Assembly: GCA_001915575.1 (NCBI GenBank)
Contig: MNQT01000011.1
Location: 88,344 to 152,343, forward strand
Source: Bacteroides sp. CAG:1060_57_27
GTDB lineage: Bacteria > Bacteroidota > Bacteroidia > Bacteroidales > UBA932
DNA: 64,000 bases
Reading direction: 5' to 3'
The position numbers and the translations under genes were made by a program. Positions 34,362-42,027 of this stretch are shown piece after piece (the stretch's first letter is position 1; every line of letters begins with the position of its first letter). Below the pieces are notes generated by a model, which saw only the letters and a list, made by a program, of their open reading frames with translations, did not search any database and was not told the origin of the DNA.

Positions 34362-35506
34362 AATGTATTGACAAAGTGCTTCAGCCTTTGCGCTCCGGAA
34401 ATAATACTATTCTGTTCTAGGGTAAAAGCCAGTCTGACATGATCGTCGAATTTGTCCCCGAATGCGATACCCGGAATCATCGCCACATGCTCTTTTTCTA
34501 AAAGAGACATGCAGAATCTCCTTGAATCCATGCCGGTACTGCCTATATTAACAAATACGTAAAACGTTCCTTCTGGTGCTGTGAAAGACACTTTCGGGCA
34601 CGATTTTATTTCCCCAAGAATAATCTCTCGCCGCCTGGCAAACTCTTGTGCTACGGGCACAGAGTAATCTTGGATATGAGTAATTGCTTCTAATGCCGCA
34701 TATTGTGATATTGTTGGAGCACATACGGCGATATTCTGTTGTAGTTTGATAATAACATCAATTAAATCTTCATTACCTATTACATAGCCAACTCTCCATC
34801 CAGTCATTGCGAACTGTTTAGAGAAACTGTTAAAAATCAGGAGATTTTCAGAAGGACAGTATTTTGTAATTGAAGGATATCGATTACCGTAAACTAATGA
34901 TTTGTAGACCTCATCAGCAAAGACATACAAATGGTTCTCTTGAGCAACTTGGGCGATTCCTTTTAATATCTCATCTCGGTATAATATTCCTGATGGGTTG
35001 TTTGGAGAATTATATACGATAATCTTCGTATGTTCAGTAACAGCTTCGCGAATTGCGTCTATATCCGGTTCAAAGTCTTTCGTAAAACTAGAGATAATTA
35101 CAGGCTTTGCCTTATGCAGTTCTACTATATTCTTGTACTGGACCCAGTAAGGAGCGAGAATAATAACCTCGTCACCTTCGTTAAGGATGGCATTAAGGGC
35201 GAGATATATCGCTTCAGTGGCTCCTATTGTAATAGCAACATTGTTTAGATTATATTTCAGTCCTGTCTCTATTGATGCTTGTGTCGCTATCGCTTCCCTT
35301 AATTCTGGAATACCGCCATTGGGAGAATATCTTGTCTTTCCTTGCATTGAGGCTTCAGTCGCGGCTTCACAAATTCCCGTCGGAGTCTGGATATCGGGAT
35401 CTCCGAGTGTAAAATCTATAACATCATCATACTGCTTGGCGAGCATATACAACTGCCGCGAAAGGGTGGGCCCAATAGCCCGGGATATGTTCGAAATCTG
35501 CATCAT
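34358..35506 (-). CDS. PLP-dependent class I/II aminotransferase
   Basis: This 382-residue fold-type I aminotransferase, AspC-like, has the PLP-lysine at about residue 230 in NSFSKQFAMTGWRVGY. Other landmarks are DFTLGDPDIQTPTGI near 31, RYSPNGGIPELREAI near 59, NSPNNPSGILY near 166 and FADEVYKSL near 196. The chain is full length. It would make an amino acid from a keto acid, which fits the adjoining ATP-grasp ligase. Base composition changes here: this gene is AT-rich, while the DegT gene that it overlaps by 4 bases is GC-rich. Confidence 0.92.
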   Translation of the reverse strand: MMQISNISRAIGPTLSRQLYMLAKQYDDVIDFTLGDPDIQTPTGICEAATEASMQGKTRYSPNGGIPELREAIATQASIETGLKYNLNNVAITIGATEAIYLALNAILNEGDEVIILAPYWVQYKNIVELHKAKPVIISSFTKDFEPDIDAIREAVTEHTKIIVYNSPNNPSGILYRDEILKGIAQVAQENHLYVFADEVYKSLVYGNRYPSITKYCPSENLLIFNSFSKQFAMTGWRVGYVIGNEDLIDVIIKLQQNIAVCAPTISQYAALEAITHIQDYSVPVAQEFARRREIILGEIKSCPKVSFTAPEGTFYVFVNIGSTGMDSRRFCMSLLEKEHVAMIPGIAFGDKFDDHVRLAFTLEQNSIISGAQRLKHFVNTL

Positions 35507-36612
35507 TTCCGTACCACATCCAATATCCTCTCCACATCCTTATCCGTCAGCAGGTGGTGCATGGGCAGGCAGATGACCTGCTCGGCGATCCTGTGCGCCA
35601 CAGGCAGGTTCTCAGGCCGCGCGGAGTCGAGCCCCCGGTAGGTCGTGAACGTACTGATGAGCGGGTAGAAGTACCTGCGTCCGAGAATGTCGTGGCCCTT
35701 CAGCTTCTGGTAGAGGTCGTCGCGGGTCATGCCGTACTTCTGAGCGTCCACGAAGATCGGGAAGTAGGAATAGTTGTGCCGTACGCCCGGCATGTCCTCG
35801 AAGTAGGTGACGCCCTCGACATCCCTCAGCCCCTCGCGGTACACCTGTGCTACATGCCTCCTTGCGGCGATGGCCCTGTCGACCTGCCCGAGGTTCAGCA
35901 GGCCTATCGCCGAGCGTATCTCGTCCATCTTGCCGTTGATGCCCGGGGCCACGACCGTGGTCTCGTTCGCGAAGCCGAAGTTCTTGAGGTAGTCGATGCG
36001 CTGCTTGGTCTTCTCGTCGTGCATGACGAGCGCGCCGCCCTCCACGGTGTTGTACACCTTGGTGGCGTGGAAGCTCAGCGTGGACATGTCGCCTGCGTTG
36101 AGTATCGATTCCCCGTCAACCTCGACGCCGAAGGCGTGCGCCGCGTCGTATATCACCTTGAGCCCGTACTTGTCCGCGATCTCCTGGATGCGCTTGACAT
36201 CGCACGGCTTGCCGTAGCAGTGCACCGGCATGATGGCCGTGGTCTTCGGAGTTATGGCGGCCTCGATCTTGTCGGGATCCATGCCGCAGTTGGACGGGTC
36301 GATGTCCACGAACACAGGCTTGATGCCGTTCCACCATATCGAGTGCGTGGTCGCGACGAAGCTGAACGGGGTCGTGATGACCTCCCCGGTTATCCTGAGC
36401 GCCTGAAGCGCCGTGATGAGCGGCAGGGTGCCGTTGGTGAAGAGGCTGATATACGGAACCTTGAGATATTCGCAGAGAGCCTTCTCCAGTTCCCTGTGGT
36501 AGTGTCCGTTGTTCGTGATCCACTTGCGGGACCAGATGTCCCCGAGGTATTCATTCAGTTCGTCAAGGTCCGGCAGGAGCGGCGACGTCACTGTTATCTG
36601 TTCGTTGTCCAT
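35503..36612 (-). CDS. DegT/DnrJ/EryC1/StrS aminotransferase (VioA-like)
   Basis: This 369-residue sugar aminotransferase makes an amino sugar from a 3- or 4-keto nucleotide sugar. The PLP-lysine is about Lys185 in SFHATKVYNTVEGGAL. ITTPFSFVATTHSIWWNG near residue 79 and IYDAAHAFGVE near 154 are family segments. The sequence looks closest to VioA-type dTDP-4-keto-6-deoxyglucose aminotransferases, but position 3 versus 4 cannot be fixed. It is GC-rich, like the flippase upstream of it and unlike the rest of locus A. The dehydratase making its substrate is not in this locus. Confidence 0.9.
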   Translation of the reverse strand: MDNEQITVTSPLLPDLDELNEYLGDIWSRKWITNNGHYHRELEKALCEYLKVPYISLFTNGTLPLITALQALRITGEVITTPFSFVATTHSIWWNGIKPVFVDIDPSNCGMDPDKIEAAITPKTTAIMPVHCYGKPCDVKRIQEIADKYGLKVIYDAAHAFGVEVDGESILNAGDMSTLSFHATKVYNTVEGGALVMHDEKTKQRIDYLKNFGFANETTVVAPGINGKMDEIRSAIGLLNLGQVDRAIAARRHVAQVYREGLRDVEGVTYFEDMPGVRHNYSYFPIFVDAQKYGMTRDDLYQKLKGHDILGRRYFYPLISTFTTYRGLDSARPENLPVAHRIAEQVICLPMHHLLTDKDVERILDVVRK

Positions 36613-36622
36613 ATCGTATTTT

Positions 36623-38074
36623 CTATGCTTTCCGTTCCCGGAAGAGTCCGAGGACGATATTCTTCAGTTCGCGGTATTCCTCCAGCCCAAGCAGCTCGCA
36701 GAGGCCTATGGTGATTCCCGCTCCGGCGAGCAGCTGGACTGCCAGCAGAGCCAGCGGTGGCATCCCGGTCAGGGACAGCGCATACAGGGCGGCCATCATC
36801 GCCAAGGCGACCCCGAACGAGGGGAGGATATCCTTGAGTTGCGCCCATGAGCCGTAACCTAACATCTTCCCTGAGTAGAAGGAGTTGAGCCAGAAGGAGA
36901 AAAGTCCGATCAGCACGCTGCCCCAGAGCATCCACTCGATGCTGATGAAGATTCCGAGCAGTATCGGGCCGACGGCGACTATCTTCTTGACTATCTCCAG
37001 CTTGAGGAACAGGTCCGAGCGCCCCTGCACCTGGAGCATGTTGAGGTTTATCGCGTGCAGCGGATAGAGGCATGCGGAGAACACTATAATCTGCAGGTAT
37101 CCGGCCGCCTCGGACCACTGGTCTCCTATGAGTACATATAGCAACGGTTCCGCAACCGCTCCGAGTCCGAACAGCAGCACGAACGACAGCAGCATCGAGA
37201 CCTTGATGATCTTCCTGTATCCCTCCCTCAGCCGCGTCCTCTCGTCCTGCACCGAACTCAGGACAGGATAACTCACCCTCTGGATTATCGTAGTCATGTT
37301 GGACGAGAATATGTCGGAGAACTGCTTGCCGCGGGTGTACTGGCCGAGCGTCTCCGTCGTGTAGCATTTTCCGATGACCAGTTGGTATATCTCCTTCCAT
37401 GTGGTGTCGATTAGGCCTGACACCATCAACTTCCATCCGAAGCCGAAAAGTTCACGGAAAGACTTCCAGGAAAACTGCATTGCCGGCATCCAGCGGTTGA
37501 AGACCCACAGGAACACCGTGTTGAGCAGTTGGCGGCTTATCTGCTGCCCCACGAGGCTCCATACGCCCATGCCGCACAGCGCCATACCGATTCCGACCAC
37601 GCCGCTCGCGCCGGACGATATCAGCGACACCTTGGTCTGCGTCTTGAAGTCCACGCGTCTGGTGAGCGTCGTCCTCTGTACTATCGCCGCCGCGTTGATG
37701 ACGACTATCACAGACATCGCCCGGATCAGCGGCACGAGTTCAGGCTCGTTCAGAAACCTGCTTACCGGCCCCGCCGTGACAGCCATGACTACCGCCAGAA
37801 GCAGGCTCAGCACCATGTTGAAAATGAAAGTCGTGCTGTAGTCCACCTCCCCGGCGTCCTTCTTCCTTATCAGCGCGTTCGAGAACCCGCTGTCGACTAT
37901 GCTGTTGAGGATCGCGACTATGATGAGGATATAGCCTATCAGACCGTACTCCTGCGGGGAAAGCAGACGGGCGAGGACAAGCCCCACCAGAAAGGATATG
38001 CCCTGGCCTGCGATATTGTCGATGCCGCTCCAGATTGTACCCCTTACCGTCTTTTCCTTCAGCGATTCAGGCAT
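36623..38074 (-). CDS. Lipopolysaccharide/oligosaccharide flippase (PST family, Wzx-like)
   Basis: This 483-residue polytopic protein of the MOP superfamily moves the lipid-linked repeat unit across the inner membrane. The start TVRGTIWSGIDNIAGQGISFL and LARLLSPQEYGLIG near residue 36 are the classic PST-family opening. About 12-14 hydrophobic helices follow, with YTRGKQFSDIFSSNMTTII near 250 and LLGLEEYRELKNIV at the end. It is the first gene of locus A and is preceded by the 60-bp element at 38115-38174, about 40 bases upstream of ATG 38074. Confidence 0.92.
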   Translation of the reverse strand: MPESLKEKTVRGTIWSGIDNIAGQGISFLVGLVLARLLSPQEYGLIGYILIIVAILNSIVDSGFSNALIRKKDAGEVDYSTTFIFNMVLSLLLAVVMAVTAGPVSRFLNEPELVPLIRAMSVIVVINAAAIVQRTTLTRRVDFKTQTKVSLISSGASGVVGIGMALCGMGVWSLVGQQISRQLLNTVFLWVFNRWMPAMQFSWKSFRELFGFGWKLMVSGLIDTTWKEIYQLVIGKCYTTETLGQYTRGKQFSDIFSSNMTTIIQRVSYPVLSSVQDERTRLREGYRKIIKVSMLLSFVLLFGLGAVAEPLLYVLIGDQWSEAAGYLQIIVFSACLYPLHAINLNMLQVQGRSDLFLKLEIVKKIVAVGPILLGIFISIEWMLWGSVLIGLFSFWLNSFYSGKMLGYGSWAQLKDILPSFGVALAMMAALYALSLTGMPPLALLAVQLLAGAGITIGLCELLGLEEYRELKNIVLGLFRERKA

Positions 38075-38114
38075 TGATGTCAGTCTATCCGACGCCCCTC
38101 GAGCATGATGCCTG

Positions 38115-38174
38115 TCAGTTAGTAGTGTATTAACTGACCCTGCCTAACGGTTCCGCTCTTTTTTACGGGCGTTT
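38115..38174 (-). repeat. 60-bp flippase leader element, copy A
   Basis: Read on the minus strand, this stretch matches plus-strand 41934-41993 with only three mismatches over 60 bases. It begins AAACGCCCGTAAAAAAGAGC and contains the shared core AGGCAGGGTCAGTTAATACA. A hairpin with arms CAGTTAATA and TACTAACTG (one mismatch, 3-base loop) lies at 38116-38136. It is 41 bases upstream of the locus A flippase ATG, and its mirror copy is 35 bases upstream of the locus B flippase start. The rest of the 38075-38336 interval is AT-rich, with no gene seen; TATTTTTTG on the minus strand at 38210-38218 is a weak -7 candidate. Confidence 0.85.
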
Positions 38175-38336
38175 AATTGTGCAGGAAAATCAGAAGTTTC
38201 GATAGGTGACAAAAAATATTAAAATTTAGATAAGAAACAGTAATTTCCGCACCGCTCCATTTCCGGCTTCTTCTCGTCATCTTTGCCTCCGGCCGCATGC
38301 GGCCGGACAGAATTTGAACCGTTAAACTTGACGACT

Positions 38337-39203
38337 ATGGAAACCTTAATGCCGATGTATGTGAATCCTCTTTCCGACGCGGGTTTCAAGGCCCTGCTCT
38401 GCGACCCTGCCAACAAGGCTGAACTTATCCGCTTCCTCAATGTCTTCCTGCCGGGAGACAGGCGTGTCGCCGACCTCGAATATGCCACCACCGGGTTCCC
38501 GGGCATCACACTTGCAAACAAAGCCTCGCGGGTAGACCTGCGCTGCACAGACCTGGACGGACGCAATTTCATAGTAGAAGTGCAGCGCAGTCCGCAGCCC
38601 AACTTCTTCCGCCGCTGTGTCTATTACGCGTCAAGAATCTACGCATTAGGTTCCAGAAAAGGAGACAGACAGCAATACGACCTCCTTCCTGTCTACCTTG
38701 TCGCGCTGCTAGACAGGGATTTCGGCTTCGACCGTTCAGATTTCAGCTGGAACGACCGATATATCTCGTCTTACACCTTCCGGGAAATGGCGAGCGGACA
38801 GGTTGAAGATGAGACTATTTCGATTATATTTGTAGAGTTGAACCGGTTCAGGAAAATCCAGTTCGAGGAATGCCGGACTGCGGCGGAAGAATGGTGCTGG
38901 ATGCTGAAGAACATGGAGGGGCTGAGGCCGACGCAGGAGGAGATAAAGACGGTGTACTACGAGCTCGAGGAGCTGCTCGATGCAGCTAGGATATCCGGGT
39001 TCAACAAGGAGAAGAGAGCCAGATACGATGCTGATATGATAACGGAAAGAGATTACTACAACATCCTCGAGACCGCAAAGAAAGAAGGCGAGGCCGCGGC
39101 TGCTTCTCAGATCGCGAAAAAACTTCTGGCGTCGGGAATGCCCGAGGCTCAGGTTGCAGACATTACCGGCCTGACCGCCGGGCAGGTCGCCGGATTGAAA
39201 TAG
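38337..39203 (+). CDS. Rpn family (PDDEXK_2) nuclease, copy 2
   Basis: This 288-residue paralogue of the genes at 22377 and 40567 has conserved SDAGFKALLCDPANKAELIRFLN at its start and active-site strands RVDLRCTD and FIVEVQ near residues 64-82. RARYDADMITERDYYNI is near 225, and a helical C-terminal motif ends it (KLLASGMPEAQVADITGL). ATG 38337 has the same ctATGgAAAC context as copy 1. It is divergent from the locus A flippase and lies just inside the left 60-bp element. Its end faces the Fic gene, with a probable shared terminator at 39242-39273. Confidence 0.88.
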   Translation: METLMPMYVNPLSDAGFKALLCDPANKAELIRFLNVFLPGDRRVADLEYATTGFPGITLANKASRVDLRCTDLDGRNFIVEVQRSPQPNFFRRCVYYASRIYALGSRKGDRQQYDLLPVYLVALLDRDFGFDRSDFSWNDRYISSYTFREMASGQVEDETISIIFVELNRFRKIQFEECRTAAEEWCWMLKNMEGLRPTQEEIKTVYYELEELLDAARISGFNKEKRARYDADMITERDYYNILETAKKEGEAAAASQIAKKLLASGMPEAQVADITGLTAGQVAGLK

Positions 39204-39241
39204 CATTTCAGAAAGATATAGACGGGATCAGGATACGAAAA

Positions 39242-39273
39242 GCACCGCAATCCGACCTTGGAACCTGCGGTGC
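39242..39273. terminator. Probable bidirectional terminator between Rpn copy 2 and Fic
   Basis: GCACCGCA at 39242-39249 pairs with TGCGGTGC at 39266-39273 around a 16-base loop. It lies 38 bases after the Rpn stop and 28 bases before the convergent Fic stop at 39301. There is no long T-run on either side, so strength is uncertain. Confidence 0.5.
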
Positions 39274-39300
39274 CCAAGGTATTTGTAAATGATTGCTAAA

Positions 39301-40368
39301 CTATTGTGTCACAAAGACTCTCCAGCTCCCGTCCTTCTCGCCGCGCTCGACATATTTCTTGGCAGTCAGATGGCCCAACAACTTCTGTATAGCCGTCAGG
39401 CTGATACCAGTTTCTTCTTTCATATCGGCAAGCGTCAATGTAGGATGCGTCCGCATGGCGTTCAATATCTTAGAATAATTCGGCGTCCGGAATGCAATTC
39501 TCTCACCGTCATACCACCACACATTCTTGTCCCTTTCACTTACGAACAGCACATCATTATAGACTTCCGTTGCCACCACATCTTTGAAATATTTCAAAAA
39601 GGGACTGATATCTCCGATATCGGCACGGGCACCGTCGCAAGGTACGGGGCCGACTTCGATATCGGTCTGATGCAAGGCTTCCAGATATTCATTTTTATTG
39701 CGGCTGCGGATTACGACCATCGGGTAGCCGTGACGGGTCAGGATGTAATTCACCATCAGACGGGCGATTCTCCCGTTCCCGTCCTCAAACGGATGGATAC
39801 GTATGTAACGGTAGTGAAACAGTGCCGCCAACTCGACCGGAGAGAGGTTTCCTCTGCGCTCCTCGTCGTTATACCAGTCTACAAGATCCTTCATAAGTCC
39901 CGGCGTTTCCTCCGGGGAAGCATGGGCAAACCTATCCCCATACCGCGTGATGACGCTGTTTGGCCGAGTCTTATATTGCCCGGCGTGAATCACATAACTC
40001 GTCTGTATTCCTCCCGGCAGATCTCTATATACAGTGTAATCCTCACGCAGGATGGTTTTATGCAAAGTGCGGATAAGATTTTGCGTCAAAGGCATTTCCC
40101 TGACGGCAGCTTCTTCAGCCATCATCCATAGGCCCACATTGCTCGCAGTCATCTCCTGGACATCACGTATATCCGCCTCACCGATAACCTTTCCGAAAAG
40201 CAGAAGTATTTCAGTCTGCCCATAAGTCAAGGTGTTACCCTCGATATGATTGCTATTGTAGTTGAAGTCCACAATGAAACGGCGGCGGAGCCTCTCTATA
40301 TCCTTATTAGAGAGCGGCTGCAGCTCCTGCCACGCGGCCAAGGCTTTCTTGACAGTTAGATATTTCAT
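39301..40368 (-). CDS. Fic domain protein with C-terminal winged helix
   Basis: This 355-residue protein of the Fic/DOC AMP-transferase family has the active-site motif HPFEDGNGR at about 192-200, intact (HPFxDGNGR). An inhibitory helix motif S-x3-E-G is at 39-44 (SNHIEG) in the N-terminal region, so it is a class II Fic protein with built-in autoinhibition. The last 55 residues look like a winged helix-turn-helix (TLADMKEETGISLTAIQKLL), so it may bind DNA. ATG 40368 is preferred; the frame is open to an ATG at 40416, which lies inside a 44-bp palindrome. The protein target of AMPylation is unknown. No separate antitoxin gene is visible. Confidence 0.9.
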   Translation of the reverse strand: MKYLTVKKALAAWQELQPLSNKDIERLRRRFIVDFNYNSNHIEGNTLTYGQTEILLLFGKVIGEADIRDVQEMTASNVGLWMMAEEAAVREMPLTQNLIRTLHKTILREDYTVYRDLPGGIQTSYVIHAGQYKTRPNSVITRYGDRFAHASPEETPGLMKDLVDWYNDEERRGNLSPVELAALFHYRYIRIHPFEDGNGRIARLMVNYILTRHGYPMVVIRSRNKNEYLEALHQTDIEVGPVPCDGARADIGDISPFLKYFKDVVATEVYNDVLFVSERDKNVWWYDGERIAFRTPNYSKILNAMRTHPTLTLADMKEETGISLTAIQKLLGHLTAKKYVERGEKDGSWRVFVTQ

Positions 40369-40407
40369 ACGAAAGCAGTTTGTCAATATGTTGCGTAAAT
40401 ATACAAA

Positions 40408-40451
40408 ATTTTCCATAAATGGTTGTAGCGTTACAACTATTTATGGAAAAT
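40408..40451. promoter_or_regulatory. 44-bp near-perfect palindrome upstream of fic (candidate operator)
   Basis: Left arm CCATAAAT-G-GTTGTA and right arm TACAAC-T-ATTTATGG, with flanking ATTTT/AAAAT, form a 44-base palindrome with one mismatched pair and a 4-base centre GCGT. It lies 40 bases upstream of the preferred Fic ATG. A symmetrical site of this size ahead of a gene whose product ends in a winged helix is what autoregulation would look like. As RNA it could also form a hairpin. Confidence 0.7.
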
Positions 40452-40566
40452 ATTCTGCTACTGCACCGACATGTGGGTCTGGTGAACTTAAACGATTAAT
40501 ATGCCGCAGTTCCGGAAATTTATTCCTTACTTTGCACGAGACTTTAATATTTAAACTTGATTGACT

Positions 40567-41517
40567 ATGAAAACTTCCAGACAAATCAGCCCGGCGTCGG
40601 CTCACAGGTACGTCGACATCCTCTCCGACGCAGGATTCAAGGCAGTCTTCGGCGACCGGCGCAACAAGGACGTCCTCATCGACCTCCTCAACGTCGTCCT
40701 CCCTCCGCACCGGCGCGTGCAGGACCTCTCCTACATGACCACCGAACTCCCGCAGTTCTCCCCGCTCTCCAAGGGCGTACGCCTCGACCTACGTTGCTCC
40801 GCCCACGACGGCACCGTCTTCATCGTCGAGGTCCAGTGCTACCGGCAGGCGAACTTCTTCCGAAGGTGCGTGCTCTATGCGGCGAAGTCCTACGACGCGG
40901 GTGCGGCGAAAGCTGACGGACAGCGTTACATCATCCCTCCCGTCTACCTCGTATGCCTCCTCTCAGGAACCTTCCAGGACTTCCAGACCGATTGCGGCGG
41001 TGAACGGAACGACCCCGACAACTTCCTCTCCGAATACACTTTCCGCGAGAAAACCACGCTCGCAGTGCCCGACGAGACGATTAATTTGCTATTTTTGGAA
41101 CTGAACAGGTTCGACCGCGACCTCGACCGGTGCGTCTCCGACCTCGACAAGTGGTGCTACGCGCTCAAGCATGTCGGCACGCTCGACGCCCTCCCCGGGG
41201 AGCTCAGGCTCGAGGCTTTCCGGAGGCTCTTCGACGCCTGCGAGATCGCCAGGTTCGAACCCCAGGTCAAACTTACCTACGAAAAGGAGATGATCACCGA
41301 AAGGGACTACTACAACATCATCGAGACCGCCAAGGATGACGGTCGCGAGCAAGGTCGCGAGGAAGGCCGGGCCGAGGGGCTGCAGGCAGGAATCGAGCAG
41401 GGCAGCCTTGAGGCGGCCACAAGAATCGCCCGGAAGCTGCTTGCATCAGGCATGCCGCAGAGGCAGGTCTGCGAGTTGACGGGACTTTCAGACGAGCAGA
41501 TAACTGCCCTGGAGTAA
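40567..41517 (+). CDS. Rpn family (PDDEXK_2) nuclease, copy 3
   Basis: This 316-residue paralogue of the genes at 22377 and 38337 has SDAGFKAVFGDRRNKDVLIDLLN near residue 24 and active-site strands RLDLRCSAHD and FIVEVQ near 80-95. MITERDYYNIIETA is near 242, followed by a Glu/Gly/Arg-rich helical linker (REQGREEGRAEG) absent from copy 2, and the C-terminal motif KLLASGMPQRQVCELTGLSDEQ. A TTG at 40561 is in frame, but ATG 40567 is preferred. It diverges from fic and ends before a strong hairpin at 41546-41579. Confidence 0.88.
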   Translation: MKTSRQISPASAHRYVDILSDAGFKAVFGDRRNKDVLIDLLNVVLPPHRRVQDLSYMTTELPQFSPLSKGVRLDLRCSAHDGTVFIVEVQCYRQANFFRRCVLYAAKSYDAGAAKADGQRYIIPPVYLVCLLSGTFQDFQTDCGGERNDPDNFLSEYTFREKTTLAVPDETINLLFLELNRFDRDLDRCVSDLDKWCYALKHVGTLDALPGELRLEAFRRLFDACEIARFEPQVKLTYEKEMITERDYYNIIETAKDDGREQGREEGRAEGLQAGIEQGSLEAATRIARKLLASGMPQRQVCELTGLSDEQITALE

Positions 41518-41545
41518 TCCTCGGCGTCATTACAAGGCAAGGTGC

Positions 41546-41579
41546 CTCCCGGGAAACCGTATGAACGGACTCCCGGGAG
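41546..41579 (+). terminator. Hairpin terminator after Rpn copy 3
   Basis: CTCCCGGGA at 41546-41554 pairs with TCCCGGGAG at 41571-41579 (9-bp stem). The 16-base loop can itself pair CCGT with ACGG. It is 29 bases after the stop and is followed by ATATCTTTATT. This should isolate the Rpn gene from the locus B leader. Confidence 0.65.
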
Positions 41580-41692
41580 ATATCTTTATTCAGCCAGTAT
41601 CGCCCCAGTCCGCTGACTATTTCTTTTCGGAGATTCGGAGAAGGAATATATGTTTCCCATTCGCCGATTCGAATATAAATGCTATATTTGCA

Positions 41693-41700
41693 CTGCTGTT
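41693..41700 (+). promoter_or_regulatory. -7 element, candidate promoter of polysaccharide locus B
   Basis: TATATTTG matches TAnnTTTG exactly. No TTTG is visible 19-21 bases upstream. Transcription would begin near 41707, leaving a leader of about 320 bases before the flippase start at 42028. A long untranslated leader is what UpxY-type antiterminators act on in Bacteroides. Confidence 0.5.
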
Positions 41701-42027
41701 CCCGGATATGCGCGGCAGAACAGCAGGACAGTAGATTAGATTCTCGGATGGGACGACTCTATGCCGGAGGAACAAGTCCGGCCGTCTTGCCGCACTCCCG
41801 GTTGGCATCACCAACGCGGGGAGTATCTGAAGTATCCGGAGAGCAGCGAAAATTACACAGTAAACGTTTAAAAATCGCGGTTGAAACGCCACCGTTCCGT
41901 ACATGGGAAATGTGGAGTTTTCGTTGCACAGAAAAACGCCCGTAAAAAAGAGCGGGACCGTCAGGCAGGGTCAGTTAATACACTATTAACTGATAATACT
42001 GTTCTCTGCTGGCCGGTACTGATAGAT
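41701..42027 (+). other. Long untranslated leader of locus B
   Basis: The 41518-42027 interval has no convincing gene; an open frame from 41881 has no family-like sequence before the flippase. After the Rpn terminator and the -7 box it contains a hairpin GCCGGA/TCCGGC at 41763-41782 (8-base loop) and the 60-bp element at 41934-41993 with its own perfect hairpin. The leader may fold and control readthrough. I see no riboswitch that I recognise. Confidence 0.45.
41934..41993 (+). repeat. 60-bp flippase leader element, copy B
   Basis: This is the mirror image of 38115-38174, with three mismatches in 60 bases. It contains CGCCCGTAAAAAAGAGCGG, then AGGCAGGGTCAGTTAATACA. Positions 41972-41992 form a perfect hairpin: CAGTTAATA, loop CAC, TATTAACTG. 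It ends 34 bases before the TTG start of the locus B flippase. Sequence similarity stops a few bases outside the 60-base block on both sides, so it is a defined element and not part of a longer duplication. Confidence 0.85.

Noticed and set aside
22377-41517. Rpn genes as insertion sequences
   Set aside because: The family is sometimes called a transposase, but I see no terminal inverted repeats or target duplications around the three genes.
38115-41993. A classical invertible capsule promoter as in Bacteroides fragilis
   Set aside because: Those are short invertible segments carrying one promoter and flanked by roughly 20-bp repeats. Here the repeats are 60 bp and 3.8 kb apart, and no invertase gene lies nearby. 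Inversion remains possible but is not the simple known arrangement.
41881-42027. N-terminal extension of the locus B flippase back to 41881
   Set aside because: This part runs through the 60-bp leader element, is basic and unlike a flippase, and the family normally begins with the membrane helix shortly after 42028.
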